Below, one piece after another: positions 26,138 through 38,121 of a stretch of 64,000 nt of DNA. The stretch lies in the NCBI GenBank assembly GCA_001897435.1, contig MKSV01000007.1, forward strand, positions 248,001 to 312,000, read 5' to 3'. The first letter of the stretch is position 1. Every line of letters starts with the position of its first letter. The notes beneath the pieces are model-generated. The model had not been told where the DNA came from. It was given only the letters and a program-made list of their open reading frames with translations, and ran no database searches. The stretch is from Acidobacteriales bacterium 59-55. GTDB taxonomy: Bacteria > Acidobacteriota > Terriglobia > Terriglobales > Acidobacteriaceae. Both the position numbers and the translations under genes were made by a program.

Positions 26138-28081
26138 ATGCGGCTGAAGACGAAGCTGGTGGTATCGGCTACCGGGTTGACGTTCGCGATCGTTGTAGTG
26201 TTGTCGGGGCTGTTTGTCAGCGAGTTGCTGCGGCAGAGGGTGGAGCAGACGGCGGCGGCGAACGACATGCTGGCGCGCGAGGTTGTGCTGATGACACGGC
26301 AGGCGGTAGAGGCCGGGCTACACGCGAATCCTCCGCTGGACCGGACCGACGAGGCGCTTCATGCGGCAGTGACCGGCGCTTTGCAGAGCCAGAAGGCGCT
26401 GGCCGACGTGATGAATGCAATCGTCCGCTACTCGCCCACGGTGCAAGATGTCAGCGTAACGGACGCGCAGGGGCTGACGCTGGTAAGCACGGATCCGGAT
26501 GCGCTGAACGAACCGGCGCCCTATAGGATGAGCCTGCAGAGCGTGCAGCAGGGAAGTATCGCTCACCAGACGAAGGTGGTGTTCGGCCAGCCGCGCGTGC
26601 TCGACATCAAGCAATCGCTGGACCGGAACGGGGCGCCGTTTTTGATCGTGCATGTCGGAGTGCGGTCCACCTTTCTGCGGGCTTCTTACGAGCCGTGGCT
26701 GCGGGCGGCGCTGATCTTCGCTCTGCTGGCGGCGCTTGCGGCGATGATCGCGGCAGCTTTGCTGGCAAACCTGGCATTGCAGCCGATCGAGGTGATCAGC
26801 CGGCGGCTGGAGAGTTTGACGAGCGCCGACCGCGATGCTTCGCCACGAGCGCTGGAGAAGGGCGAGGGAAACGATGCGGTGGTGCGGGTGACCAGGACCA
26901 TCGATCGGCTGGGGCAGCAGATTCGCATCACGGAGGAGGGATACACAGCGTTACAGGCGAATCTGGCCCAGATGCTGGATACGCTGCGGGATGGAGTGCT
27001 GATGTTTACCGCCGATGAACGGGCAGTCATGGTCTCGGACGCGGTCGCATACTTCCTCAACAAGTCTGAAAGCGAACTGGTGGGCAAGCGGCTGGAAGAG
27101 ATCTTCGATCAGGAGACTGCGCTGGGAGCGGCGGTGCTGCGGGCATTTGCGAGCGGCGGACAGGTGAGCGCCGCGAATGTCACGCTCGAAGACGGGCGGC
27201 AGGTGCAGATCTCGCTGGACAGGATTGATGATGGCCTGGGCGGGGGCAGCAACATGGGAACGCTGCTGACGCTGCGGGATACGGAGTCCGCGGTGCAACT
27301 GGGGCAGGAACTGGAGGTAGCGCGGAGGCTGGCGGCGATTGGACGGCTGACTGCGGGAGTCGGGCACGAGGTAAAGAATCCGATCAATGCAATGGTGGTT
27401 CACCTGGAGTTGCTGCGAGGCAAGCTGGCCGGCGGAGATGTTGCGGCGCTGGCCGGAGCGCAGCGTCATGTGGATATTCTGGCGGGAGAGATGCAGCGGC
27501 TGGACCGGGTTGTGCAAACACTTGCAGATTTTTCGCGGCCCATGGAACTTCATCTGAGCGAAAAGGATCTGCGACAGGTAGTCGGCGCGGTCACCGAGTT
27601 GACAGCGGCAGAGATGCAGGAGAATGGGGTGCAGGTGGTGGTGCAAACTCCGGCCGAGCCGGTGGTGGTGCGGGTCGATGCGGAGTTGATGCGGCAGGCG
27701 TTATTGAACTTGATGCTGAATGGGATGCAGGCGATGACTTCCGGGGGTAGGATGCAAGTGACGATACGTCGAGAGCATCCGTTTGCAGTGGTCGAGGTGG
27801 CGGATGAAGGAGAAGGTATACCTGCGGAGCTGTTACCGCGTATCTTCGAACTATACTTCACCACAAAAGCGAAGGGCAGTGGAATCGGTCTGGCAACGAC
27901 GTATCGCATTCTGCAGATGCATGGCGGAGCGATGGACGTGAAGTCGATTGCCGATGCCAGTTCACCGGAGCGGGGCACGACGTTTACGTTGCGATTGCCG
28001 ATTGCGTCGGGAGCAGGGGTGGAGGGACGCAAGGCTGTCACCACGGGAGCCAGTCAAAAAGGAATGGGAGAGCGCGTTTGA
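26138..28081 (+). CDS. Membrane sensor histidine kinase paired with the NtrC-type regulator
   Basis: This 647-residue kinase has two membrane helices (about 8-30 and 188-212) around a periplasmic sensor domain of about 155 residues, then a HAMP-like linker (about 212-265), a PAS-like domain (270-385), the dimerisation helix with phospho-accepting His410 (GVGHEVKNPIN) and a HATPase domain (N-box LLNLMLNGMQAM, then VADEGEGIP and GSGIGLATTYRILQMHGG). It should phosphorylate the response regulator encoded three bases upstream. The signal sensed is unknown. The lipoprotein gene follows within 15 bases and is a candidate accessory component. Confidence 0.94.
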   Translation: MRLKTKLVVSATGLTFAIVVVLSGLFVSELLRQRVEQTAAANDMLAREVVLMTRQAVEAGLHANPPLDRTDEALHAAVTGALQSQKALADVMNAIVRYSPTVQDVSVTDAQGLTLVSTDPDALNEPAPYRMSLQSVQQGSIAHQTKVVFGQPRVLDIKQSLDRNGAPFLIVHVGVRSTFLRASYEPWLRAALIFALLAALAAMIAAALLANLALQPIEVISRRLESLTSADRDASPRALEKGEGNDAVVRVTRTIDRLGQQIRITEEGYTALQANLAQMLDTLRDGVLMFTADERAVMVSDAVAYFLNKSESELVGKRLEEIFDQETALGAAVLRAFASGGQVSAANVTLEDGRQVQISLDRIDDGLGGGSNMGTLLTLRDTESAVQLGQELEVARRLAAIGRLTAGVGHEVKNPINAMVVHLELLRGKLAGGDVAALAGAQRHVDILAGEMQRLDRVVQTLADFSRPMELHLSEKDLRQVVGAVTELTAAEMQENGVQVVVQTPAEPVVVRVDAELMRQALLNLMLNGMQAMTSGGRMQVTIRREHPFAVVEVADEGEGIPAELLPRIFELYFTTKAKGSGIGLATTYRILQMHGGAMDVKSIADASSPERGTTFTLRLPIASGAGVEGRKAVTTGASQKGMGERV

Positions 28082-28095
28082 AAGGGCACGGTTAC

Positions 28096-28665
28096 ATGGC
28101 GCGAAGACTGGCCGCAGCGGTGGTGTGCATCGCGTTGACGTGCGGATTGAGCGGCTGTCTGCATTCACGCAAGAGGCCGAAGGTCCCTGTGTTGCCGGCT
28201 GTGCTGGTGCCCATCGCACTGGAGGCCTTGCCTCCTTCGGCGGAGCCGCCAATGATTGCGCCATCGGAGGTGACGTTGCCGCCAACTCCCATTGCTGCTG
28301 CTGCGGCGTCTCCCCGGCGGGAGCGGCGGCGAATTGCGCCAAAGCCTGCGACCACGCCTGAAGAGGCAACTCCGGAGCCGATGCCGGATACTGTTGCGAT
28401 CGGGGAACTGACGGCTGGAGGAGCGACGAATCCGCAGGCCCAGCAGGAAGCGACGGAATTGATTGGCTCCATTCAGAAGCGACTGAATGCTCTTTCGGCG
28501 CAGACGGTGCGCCGGCAGCGGGCACAGGTCAACAGGGTGCGTAACTTCTGGAGCCAGGCGAAGGATGCTCTGAACTCCGGCGACACCGAAGGCGCGAAGA
28601 CACTGGCGACCAAGGCGAAGCTGCTTCTGGACGACATGGAGAAGCTGGGCGGCCGGGGAGAGTAA
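28096..28665 (+). CDS. Proline-rich lipoprotein downstream of the two-component genes
   Basis: This 189-residue protein starts at ATG 28096, with AAAGGG overlapping the kinase stop. A lipoprotein signal (CIALTCGLSGC, Cys21) is followed by a Pro/Ala-rich linker of about 85 residues and a helical C-terminal domain (about 115-185) with a coiled-coil look (QKRLNALSAQTVRRQRAQVN). I recognise no family. The linker could span the periplasm while the helical end contacts peptidoglycan or a partner. Position suggests co-transcription with the NtrC/kinase pair, and it may be an accessory sensor or a regulated product. Confidence 0.78.
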   Translation: MARRLAAAVVCIALTCGLSGCLHSRKRPKVPVLPAVLVPIALEALPPSAEPPMIAPSEVTLPPTPIAAAAASPRRERRRIAPKPATTPEEATPEPMPDTVAIGELTAGGATNPQAQQEATELIGSIQKRLNALSAQTVRRQRAQVNRVRNFWSQAKDALNSGDTEGAKTLATKAKLLLDDMEKLGGRGE

Positions 28666-28690
28666 TCTTCCCCGGCGCCGCCTTTGGATT
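28652..28690 (+). terminator. Terminator overlapping the lipoprotein stop codon
   Basis: An 8-bp GC-only-but-one stem (GCCGGGGA, 28652-28659, with TCCCCGGC, 28669-28676) has the TAA stop (28663-28665) in its loop. A T-containing stretch (CTTTGGATTTT) follows at a distance, so it is a moderate candidate ending the two-component operon. Confidence 0.5.
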
Positions 28691-28746
28691 TTAGCTCTGC
28701 ATCATCATTAACTTCAGGCGGGGTGATTCCGGGGAGTCTCTTTGCC

Positions 28747-31737
<2,991 letters not shown>

Positions 31738-31818
31738 ACTAGTGTCCTTCGGGGTACATTTTTCCCCTAATGACTAGTGTAAATGGTTCGTGTGCGATGT
31801 TGGGCCGGAGACGCCCGC

Positions 31819-32703
31819 TTACCTGCCTTTAAGGTAGGCTGCCAACGGAGAGTGAGCGTCGCGCAGCGCGATGGCCACGGACTGGGCGTTGAGTTCGGCA
31901 CCCTCCGCGCTGGTGTGGGTGTGGTCGATGGGGAAGAGCAGGGCGGTCTTCTCCGGGCCCTCGGCTTCGAGCCGGTCGGCCTCGACGGTGGCCATGTCCA
32001 CAAAGGCAACGTGCTCGGTGGCGGCCAACTGGCGAAGTTCGGCGTCGTAGCCCATGTCGCGCTCGATATGAGGCTTGCCGTCGGGACCGTTCTTCCAGAT
32101 ATTCCGGATGGTGAGGGAGAGCAGGATCGGCGTAGCCTTTTTGGCCCGGATATCGGCGATGTATTTGCGCATATACCAGCCGTACGTGTGGACCGTTTCG
32201 CTATGGCCGTCGGGGAGGGTAACGTCCCTGGTTTCTTCGCCGAGTCCCTTGAGGGAGCCGCGGGCCTTGGGCCCGTGGAGGCTGCCGCCATCGTTGTGCC
32301 CCATCTGCAGAAGAACATAATCGCCTGGCTTGATCTCGGTGAGCACATGGTCCCAGGAGCCTTCGTTGATGAAGGTGCGGCTGCTGCGGCCGGCGCGAGC
32401 GCGGTTGGCGACGTTGATCCGGGTGGTGTCGAAGTAGTGGGCGAAGTGGTCTCCCCAGCCGAGGTCGGCCTGATTGCGGGCGGTGGAGTCGCCGACGATG
32501 AAGACAGTGGGGAGAGCAGGATTGAGAGGAACGGCCTGCGCAGCGGAGGTCTGGGGAGGCGTAATGGGCGGCTGGGTCGAAGTCTGGGCGAAGACGGTGG
32601 CGGCGGCGAGCAGCAGAATGGCGGAGTAGCGATTTCGCGCGAATTGGAGCGACTTGATCTGGAGCATGGCGGTAAGACTGTAGGACGACACCCAAAGTTT
32701 CAA
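31819..32703 (-). CDS. Exported SGNH esterase, rhamnogalacturonan acetylesterase-like
   Basis: This 294-residue GDSL/SGNH hydrolase has an N-terminal signal (hydrophobic SAILLLAAATVFAQ). Block I is FIVGDSTARNQ with Ser73, block II is NRARAGRSSRTF with the oxyanion Gly, block III is LLQMGHNDGG with Asn, and block V is FPIDHTHTS with Asp and His. This set matches rhamnogalacturonan acetylesterases (CE12), which remove acetyl groups from pectin side regions. An alternative ATG lies at 32667 and would shorten the signal region. It follows secA's upstream end on the same strand after 81 bases and probably is a separate unit. Confidence 0.88.
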   Translation of the reverse strand: MKLWVSSYSLTAMLQIKSLQFARNRYSAILLLAAATVFAQTSTQPPITPPQTSAAQAVPLNPALPTVFIVGDSTARNQADLGWGDHFAHYFDTTRINVANRARAGRSSRTFINEGSWDHVLTEIKPGDYVLLQMGHNDGGSLHGPKARGSLKGLGEETRDVTLPDGHSETVHTYGWYMRKYIADIRAKKATPILLSLTIRNIWKNGPDGKPHIERDMGYDAELRQLAATEHVAFVDMATVEADRLEAEGPEKTALLFPIDHTHTSAEGAELNAQSVAIALRDAHSPLAAYLKGR

Positions 32704-32816
32704 TAGGAATAGAGTTTTTATGGGCTATTGGTTGTTCCGCCGAGATTGTGAGATGGATTTGGCCTGAAATGGCGTACGCTGGCGATGCCTTCAAGCTCAT
32801 TCCATAGGACGTGACG

Positions 32817-33587
32817 ATGTTGAGTTATGTACAAAGCACCCTGCTGATCCTTGTCTCGGTTGCCATGGCGCTGTTTCTGGTGGCGGTTCTCAACCGCGTC
32901 TGGCCGATGGAGAATCGCAAGATTATCAACGACGTCAATGCATGGCAGATGGGGGTTCTGGGAACGACCTACGGCGTGATCCTGGGCTTCATGCTCTTTA
33001 CGGTGTGGTCGGACTTTCGGATGGCAGAGGTCGATGTGGCGCTGGAGGCGGCTTCACTGCTGAATGTGCACCATATCGCAGCGGGATTGCCAGGGGCGCA
33101 GAGAGAAGCGATGGCGGATCTTACGCTGAAATATGCCAATGCGGCGGTAAGCGAAGAGTGGCCGGCGATGCAAATGCAGCGCGAGAGCCACGCAGGAGGA
33201 GCGATATTGGAGCAGATGTGGCAGGTGATGATCGCGGCTCAGGCGAAGACTTCCAACGAAACTACCGCGATTGATCACCTGACCAGCGCGTTGGCCAGTC
33301 TGGCTGAGCGGCGGAGACTACGCCAGGAACAATATGAGAACCGGTTGCCGGGCATCCTTTGGGTTCTGTTGATTGTGGGCGGAATGGCGACGGTAATCTC
33401 TTCGTGCCTGCTCGGCAACGACAAGAAGTGGCTGCATTATTGCCAGGTCATGGCGTTGTCCTTTGTCATCGTCGCCACGCTTGCCGCCATCGCGGATCTT
33501 GCCCGGCCATTTGAAGGCGCGGTCTCCGTCTCGCCCGCTCCCATGCAACGATTGGTGACGATTATGCAGGCCGGGGATATCCGATAG
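32817..33587 (+). CDS. DUF4239-like membrane protein
   Basis: This 256-residue protein has two membrane helices at the N-terminus (about 7-25 and 45-65), a central helical soluble part (70-180) and two C-terminal helices (about 185-205 and 215-235). Blocks such as NDVNAWQMGVLGTTYGVILGFML and RLPGILWVLLIVGG resemble the bestrophin-like DUF4239 family, which has no established function. ATG 32817 fits AGGA seven bases upstream; GTG 32811 is also in frame. It is convergent with the methyltransferase gene. Confidence 0.72.
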   Translation: MLSYVQSTLLILVSVAMALFLVAVLNRVWPMENRKIINDVNAWQMGVLGTTYGVILGFMLFTVWSDFRMAEVDVALEAASLLNVHHIAAGLPGAQREAMADLTLKYANAAVSEEWPAMQMQRESHAGGAILEQMWQVMIAAQAKTSNETTAIDHLTSALASLAERRRLRQEQYENRLPGILWVLLIVGGMATVISSCLLGNDKKWLHYCQVMALSFVIVATLAAIADLARPFEGAVSVSPAPMQRLVTIMQAGDIR

Positions 33588-33611
33588 GCAGAGTTCAGTC
33601 TGGCAGGGGGA

Positions 33612-34391
33612 TCAGTCTCGCGTAGCGTGGAAGCGAAGCCGGATATAGTCCGCACTCCAGTTGCCGTCGGCGTCGCGGAGAATCGGCGACAGCAGAGCAA
33701 TGGTTCGGCTGAGGGCGGTGGCCCGGTCCGACGGATTCAGCCGGTCGAGAATCCCATTGCGAAAGGTGTTGAGCCAGGAGTCCATGCCGTTGGGCAAAGG
33801 GGTGGGGCGGGGAATGAGGTCGATCGACTGTACGGTGAAGCCGACGGCTTGAAGCCGGCGGCGGTAGACGGCGGGCGACGGGAAGAAGCTGGCCGCCGCT
33901 GCCTCGGCATCAATATCAAAGCTGGCGAGGACGGACTGGAGCGCGGTGCGGATGGCGGCGATGTTGCCCTGGCCGCCCATCTCGGCGACGAAGCGTCCGC
34001 CGGTGCGCAGGGCTTGATAGACGCGGGCTAGGCTGGCGCGCTGGTTGTCCGCGGGTATCCAGTGGAGGGCAGCATTTGAGAAGACGGCGTCGAACTGGCC
34101 GTCGTAGGGCAGCGCGTCGGCGGTATGGAGGTCGACGTTGAGCCCTCGCCGGCGAGCGGCTGCGACCATCGAGGGAGAGGCATCGACTCCCGTAACATGG
34201 GCGCCGGTGGCTGCAAGCTGCTCGGTGAGAGCGCCATCGCCGCAGCCGAGGTCAAGGATGCGCTCGCCGGGCTGGGGAGCCAGCAACTCGACGACTCCCG
34301 CGGCGAGGGTGGCGACGAAGCGTCCGTTGGCGGCGTAGGCAGCGGTATTCCATGTTTGGCCGGTGGCAGGCGGTGCGGGCTGGTTGCTCAT
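33612..34391 (-). CDS. Class I SAM-dependent methyltransferase (Tam-like)
   Basis: This 259-residue cytoplasmic protein has the Rossmann-type methyltransferase fold: motif I ILDLGCGDGALTEQLA, acidic motif II VTGVDASPSM, motif III TADALPYDGQFDAVFSN and LHWIP. The overall pattern resembles trans-aconitate 2-methyltransferase and related small-molecule methyltransferases. Substrate is uncertain. I start at ATG 34391 (MSNQPAPPATGQTW); the frame extends further upstream, but that part overlaps the divergent promoter region and is not family-like. The ribosome site is weak. Confidence 0.85.
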   Translation of the reverse strand: MSNQPAPPATGQTWNTAAYAANGRFVATLAAGVVELLAPQPGERILDLGCGDGALTEQLAATGAHVTGVDASPSMVAAARRRGLNVDLHTADALPYDGQFDAVFSNAALHWIPADNQRASLARVYQALRTGGRFVAEMGGQGNIAAIRTALQSVLASFDIDAEAAAASFFPSPAVYRRRLQAVGFTVQSIDLIPRPTPLPNGMDSWLNTFRNGILDRLNPSDRATALSRTIALLSPILRDADGNWSADYIRLRFHATRD

Positions 34392-34565
34392 GTATATATT
34401 GTTCAACATTTTGTGTTTCAGGTGTTGGCTTTGAACAGGGAGGTGGGGGGACAGCTTGATCTCTGCCAAGGGCAATCCTCGAAGACGATTGCGCTTCAAT
34501 ATACTTATGCTTTGCTCTGCCCTTTGGAGGGCAGAGAAAGAAGCAGCGGATCGGGAGGATGTGGG

Positions 34566-35984
34566 ATGGCGGATCAAGCAAAGGCGGCAGTTGAGTTTGC
34601 TCAGAAAAATGGAGAGCGCTTTGTCGAGGAGTTGAAGGCGTTATTGCGGATACCTTCGATCTCCACGCTACCGGAACATGCGGGCGATGTACGGCGGGCG
34701 GCTGAGTTTGTTGCCGCAGAGCTGAAACGCATCGGCATGGAGCACGTTCGACTGATCGAGACCGCCACTGCGGAGCGTCCCGGTGGGCATCCGCTGGTCT
34801 ACGCAGACTGGTTGAACGGAGCGCCTGCAGCCGATGGAAAGCCTGCGCCGACAGTGCTTTGCTATGGGCACTACGATGTGCAGCCGCCTGATCCTCTCGA
34901 CGAGTGGAAGTCACCGCCGTTTGAACCGGCGGAGCGGGAGGGGAATCTCTATGCCCGCGGTGCTGTCGACGATAAAGGCCAGATGTGGATGCATGTAAAG
35001 GCGCTGGAGGCTCTGATGGAGACCGGCGGAGGGAAGCTGCCGGTCAACGTGCGGGTCATCGTCGAAGGAGAAGAAGAGGTTGGCGGAGAGGGAATCGCGG
35101 ATTTTGTACGGGAGCATGGCGACCAGTTGCGGGCGGACGTGGCGCTGGTCTCCGATACGGAGATGTTCGCAGCCGATCTGCCGACGCTGTGTGTGGGATT
35201 GCGGGGAATGATCTATACAGAGATCGAGGCGCGGGGAGCGCGGACGGACCTGCACTCCGGGATGTACGGCGGGGCGGCGCCGAATCCTTTCGTGGCTCTG
35301 GCGCAGGTGATTGCGAAGCTGAAGGATGCGGATGGAAAGATTCTCATTCCGGGCTTCTACGACAAGGTGCAGAAGCCTTCTGATGCCGAGTTGACGGCAT
35401 GGAAGGCGCTGCCGTTCGACGAGGAGCACTACCGCGAGACCGAGGTGGGATCCATTGCGCTGACTGGGGAGCCGGGATACAGCGTTCTGGAGCGAACCTG
35501 GGCGCGGCCGACGCTGGACGTGCATGGGATGCCAGGCGGGTTTACCGGCGCGGGGGCGAAGACCGTGATTCCGGCCAGGGCAGTAGCGAAGGTGAGCATG
35601 CGGCTGGTTCCGGATATGACGCCGGCGGAGAGCTTTGCGCAATATAGGGCTTATGTGGAGTCGATCTGTCCGAAGGGGATTGTGCTTGAGGTCCGGCTGA
35701 TTCATTCCGGTGACGCTATCGTGGTGAGCACGGATAATCGGTATATTCAGGCAGCCACGGGGGCGATGCATGAGGTCTTCGGCAAGGAGACCGTCTTCGT
35801 GCGCGGGGGCGGCTCCATCCCGATTGTGGGGGACTTCGAGCGCGAGCTGAAGATTCCCACGGTGATGATGGGGTTCGGACTGCCGGACGACAATCTGCAT
35901 GCACCGAATGAAAAGTTTCACCTGGCCAACTTTCATCGCGGGATCGAGTCGATTGTGCGATTCTTTGTACGGCTGGGAGGCTGA
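34566..35984 (+). CDS. M20 family metallo-dipeptidase
   Basis: This 472-residue zinc peptidase belongs to the M20 family, dipeptidase/CNDP-like branch. Metal-site residues are His102 (CYGHYDVQPPDPLDEW), the bridging Asp135 (YARGAVDDKGQ) and Glu169 or Glu170 (VEGEEEVGG), with LHSGMYGG in the lid-domain boundary. A dimerisation (lid) domain spans about residues 210-370. It should hydrolyse small peptides in the cytoplasm. Start ATG 34566 has GGGAGG seven bases upstream. Its stop overlaps the start of the mobA-like gene by one base, so both are coupled. Confidence 0.92.
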   Translation: MADQAKAAVEFAQKNGERFVEELKALLRIPSISTLPEHAGDVRRAAEFVAAELKRIGMEHVRLIETATAERPGGHPLVYADWLNGAPAADGKPAPTVLCYGHYDVQPPDPLDEWKSPPFEPAEREGNLYARGAVDDKGQMWMHVKALEALMETGGGKLPVNVRVIVEGEEEVGGEGIADFVREHGDQLRADVALVSDTEMFAADLPTLCVGLRGMIYTEIEARGARTDLHSGMYGGAAPNPFVALAQVIAKLKDADGKILIPGFYDKVQKPSDAELTAWKALPFDEEHYRETEVGSIALTGEPGYSVLERTWARPTLDVHGMPGGFTGAGAKTVIPARAVAKVSMRLVPDMTPAESFAQYRAYVESICPKGIVLEVRLIHSGDAIVVSTDNRYIQAATGAMHEVFGKETVFVRGGGSIPIVGDFERELKIPTVMMGFGLPDDNLHAPNEKFHLANFHRGIESIVRFFVRLGG

Positions 35985-36703
35985 TGAAAGCTCAAACTGC
36001 TCCCGACCTGAACGGCTATGTGCTGGCGGGAGGAAAAAGCTCGCGTATGGGAGAGGACAAGGCCCTGTTGAAGCTGGCTGGCAAGCCTCTGGTGCTGCGT
36101 GCGGTGCAGAAGCTGCAACTCGTCTGCCAGGAAGTCAATATTCTCGGAAGTCGCCAGGAATTAGAAATTTATGCCCCCTTAGTTCGAGACTTACATGAGG
36201 GTTGTGGTCCTCTGGGCGGGATGGAGGCGGCGTTTGTTCACTCATCTGAGGATCGCTCATCGACGGACTGGAATCTCTTTATGGCGGTCGACATGCCGTT
36301 CCTGCCGACGAGGTTTCTGGAAGGGTGGGTACGGACGGTGACCGTGCAGAAGAGTGCGAGGTTGGCTATGTTCATTGTGGATGGCAGACCGCAACCCGCT
36401 CTTTGTCTGCTACATAGGGATGTTGCGCCGTATGTATGCGATGCTGTGGCGAGAGGGGAGTTCAAGCTGCTCCGGGTGCTGGAGTCAGCGGCGAAGGATC
36501 TGGCTTTGGAGCAACAAACCGAGTTGGAGGCAGTTTTTCTCAATTCATCGCTGGAAACGGAAGTTTTTTTGGACCAGGGCGGGTCATGGATGGGATGGAC
36601 GCCGACGGAAGAGCAATGGGCGACACGGCATCTCTGGTTTGCGAATCTTAATACGCCGGAAGACTTCGCGGCGGCTCAGGCGCTTGAAGGGGCGTTGGAG
36701 TAA
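35984..36703 (+). CDS. mobA: Molybdenum cofactor guanylyltransferase (MobA-like)
   Basis: This 239-residue nucleotidyltransferase has the MobA N-terminal signature LAGGKSSRMGEDKALLKLAG, then CGPLGGMEAAF and the metal-site region MAVDMPFLPTRFL. MobA adds GMP to molybdopterin in the cytoplasm, producing the guanine-dinucleotide form used by many molybdoenzymes. It begins at the A of the upstream dipeptidase stop (TGATG), indicating coupling, though no biochemical link between the two is evident. The C-terminus is slightly extended relative to the usual 190-200 residues. No other cofactor genes are nearby. Confidence 0.85.
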   Translation: MKAQTAPDLNGYVLAGGKSSRMGEDKALLKLAGKPLVLRAVQKLQLVCQEVNILGSRQELEIYAPLVRDLHEGCGPLGGMEAAFVHSSEDRSSTDWNLFMAVDMPFLPTRFLEGWVRTVTVQKSARLAMFIVDGRPQPALCLLHRDVAPYVCDAVARGEFKLLRVLESAAKDLALEQQTELEAVFLNSSLETEVFLDQGGSWMGWTPTEEQWATRHLWFANLNTPEDFAAAQALEGALE

Positions 36704-36813
36704 CAAAAAATACGAGGCCGATGCATAGCAATGGCGCAGACACGCATCAGATGGGTAGATGAGAACCTGAAGGTAAGGATGACGTGGCCGGAATTTGAGG
36801 GCAGAGAGCACGA

Positions 36814-37806
36814 ATGGCGGAAGCAGAACTGGGAAGCGAACAGGATCCAAGAAAAAAGGAACCGAGAGCGGTCGAGAAGACTGATCGGGACGGGTCTGCG
36901 CATGTGTCCGATTCCGGAGATGAGGAGACTTCGGAGGAGGAGTTGTTGACCTCTGAGGTGTCGGCCGATGTGGCGCCGGTCGTCGAAGAGTTTATGGAGC
37001 AGGCGGCGCAGCAGAATGAGGCTGCCGCGGATGCTGTGCCAGATATCAGAAACAAGCCAGGTTCCTATATCTCTTTCGAGCATGTGCACAAATCGTTTGG
37101 CGACTTCGTGGTGCTGGATGACGTCAGCTTCTGCGTGAACCCGGGCGAGACGCTGTGCATTATGGGACGCAGCGGCGTGGGTAAGTCGGTGTCGCTGCAA
37201 CTGCTGCTGGGCTTTCTCAAACCGGACAAGGGAATTATTCGCGTGGCGGGAGAGGACATCTGCGGGCTCAACGAGCGAGAGTTGCAGGAGGTTCGGCGCA
37301 AGGTGACGATGGTATTTCAAAATGGGGCGCTCTTCGACTCGATCACGGTGGGAGAGAATGTGGCTTTTCCACTGCGGGAGCGCGGGGAACTAGCCGAGGA
37401 GCAGATCTTACAGGTTGTAAAGGGGTTATTGGAGATGGTCGGGGTCGCCGGGATGGAGGATCTGTTGCCTTCCGATCTATCGACGGGGATGAAGCGCTCG
37501 GTGGCGATTGCCCGGGCACTGGCAGCCCAGCCGGAGGCCGTCCTCTACGACGAGCCGACGACGATGGTCGATCCATTGATGGCGCACTTGTTAGGAAATT
37601 TGATCGAGCGACTGAAGCAGCAATTGCATCTCACCAGTATCGTGGTGACCCACGATACAAGGTTCGCAAAGAAACTTGCCGACCGGGTTGTCCTGTTGCA
37701 CGGTGGCAAAGCTCACTTTTTTGGAACGATGGAGGAGATGGAGCAGAGCCATGATCCGATATTGCAGGAGTTTCTTGCCCTGGACGAACTGACGGTGCCG
37801 GTTTGA
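36814..37806 (+). CDS. MlaF-like ABC transporter ATPase with acidic N-terminal extension
   Basis: This 330-residue protein has an acidic, probably disordered N-terminal tail (1-84) and then an ABC ATPase domain (85-320). Walker A is GRSGVGKS (118-125), the Q-loop is [13 protein letters not shown], the signature is LSTGMKRS (family usually LSGGM), Walker B is [13 protein letters not shown] and the switch is VTHD. The FQNGALFDS...PL block is typical of MlaF/Ttg2A-type ATPases that power phospholipid or substrate transport with MlaE and MlaD. No permease or MCE gene is adjacent, so partners are elsewhere. The gene follows mobA after 110 bases. Confidence 0.85.
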   Translation: MAEAELGSEQDPRKKEPRAVEKTDRDGSAHVSDSGDEETSEEELLTSEVSADVAPVVEEFMEQAAQQNEAAADAVPDIRNKPGSYISFEHVHKSFGDFVVLDDVSFCVNPGETLCIMGRSGVGKSVSLQLLLGFLKPDKGIIRVAGEDICGLNERELQEVRRKVTMVFQNGALFDSITVGENVAFPLRERGELAEEQILQVVKGLLEMVGVAGMEDLLPSDLSTGMKRSVAIARALAAQPEAVLYDEPTTMVDPLMAHLLGNLIERLKQQLHLTSIVVTHDTRFAKKLADRVVLLHGGKAHFFGTMEEMEQSHDPILQEFLALDELTVPV

Positions 37807-38121
37807 TCATCGGGATTGTTTCAGTCCGGAGATTTATTCAATGATATGAGCAATTTAGCTTAATGATGTTGCAAAATTTTGCAAGTTTTTCATTGCTATG
37901 TGATGCATTGCCAAGTATGCTTAAAGATGTAGCCTTTTCTCCAACCAGCGTCTGCTTCCTTATGAATCTATTTGGTTTATCTGGAACCTGGCGTTTTGAT
38001 CCTGTTTTTTCTTCTATTGGGATTGGATATTCATTCGCTTGTAAAACTGCCTTAGGGGATTTCTGGCATCTTACCCACTGTGACTCCCCAGAAGTTTGTT
38101 CACAGTAGAGAGACGCTTGTA
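37807..38121. other. AT-rich intergenic region with a 16-bp perfect palindrome
   Basis: These 315 bases are much more AT-rich than the flanking genes and hold no convincing gene; an 81-codon open frame (37863-38108) has no ribosome site or family resemblance. The perfect palindrome TTGCAAAATTTTGCAA lies at 37869-37884, and a 7-bp inverted repeat (ACTGTGA/TCACAGT, 38077-38106) lies just before the sugar-transferase gene. It is probably the promoter and control region of that gene. Confidence 0.6.

Noticed and set aside
36731-36949. 72-codon frame between mobA and the ABC ATPase gene
   Set aside because: It overlaps the well-supported ATPase start in another frame, and its second half is Arg-rich shadow sequence; the first 35 residues look protein-like but are not enough.
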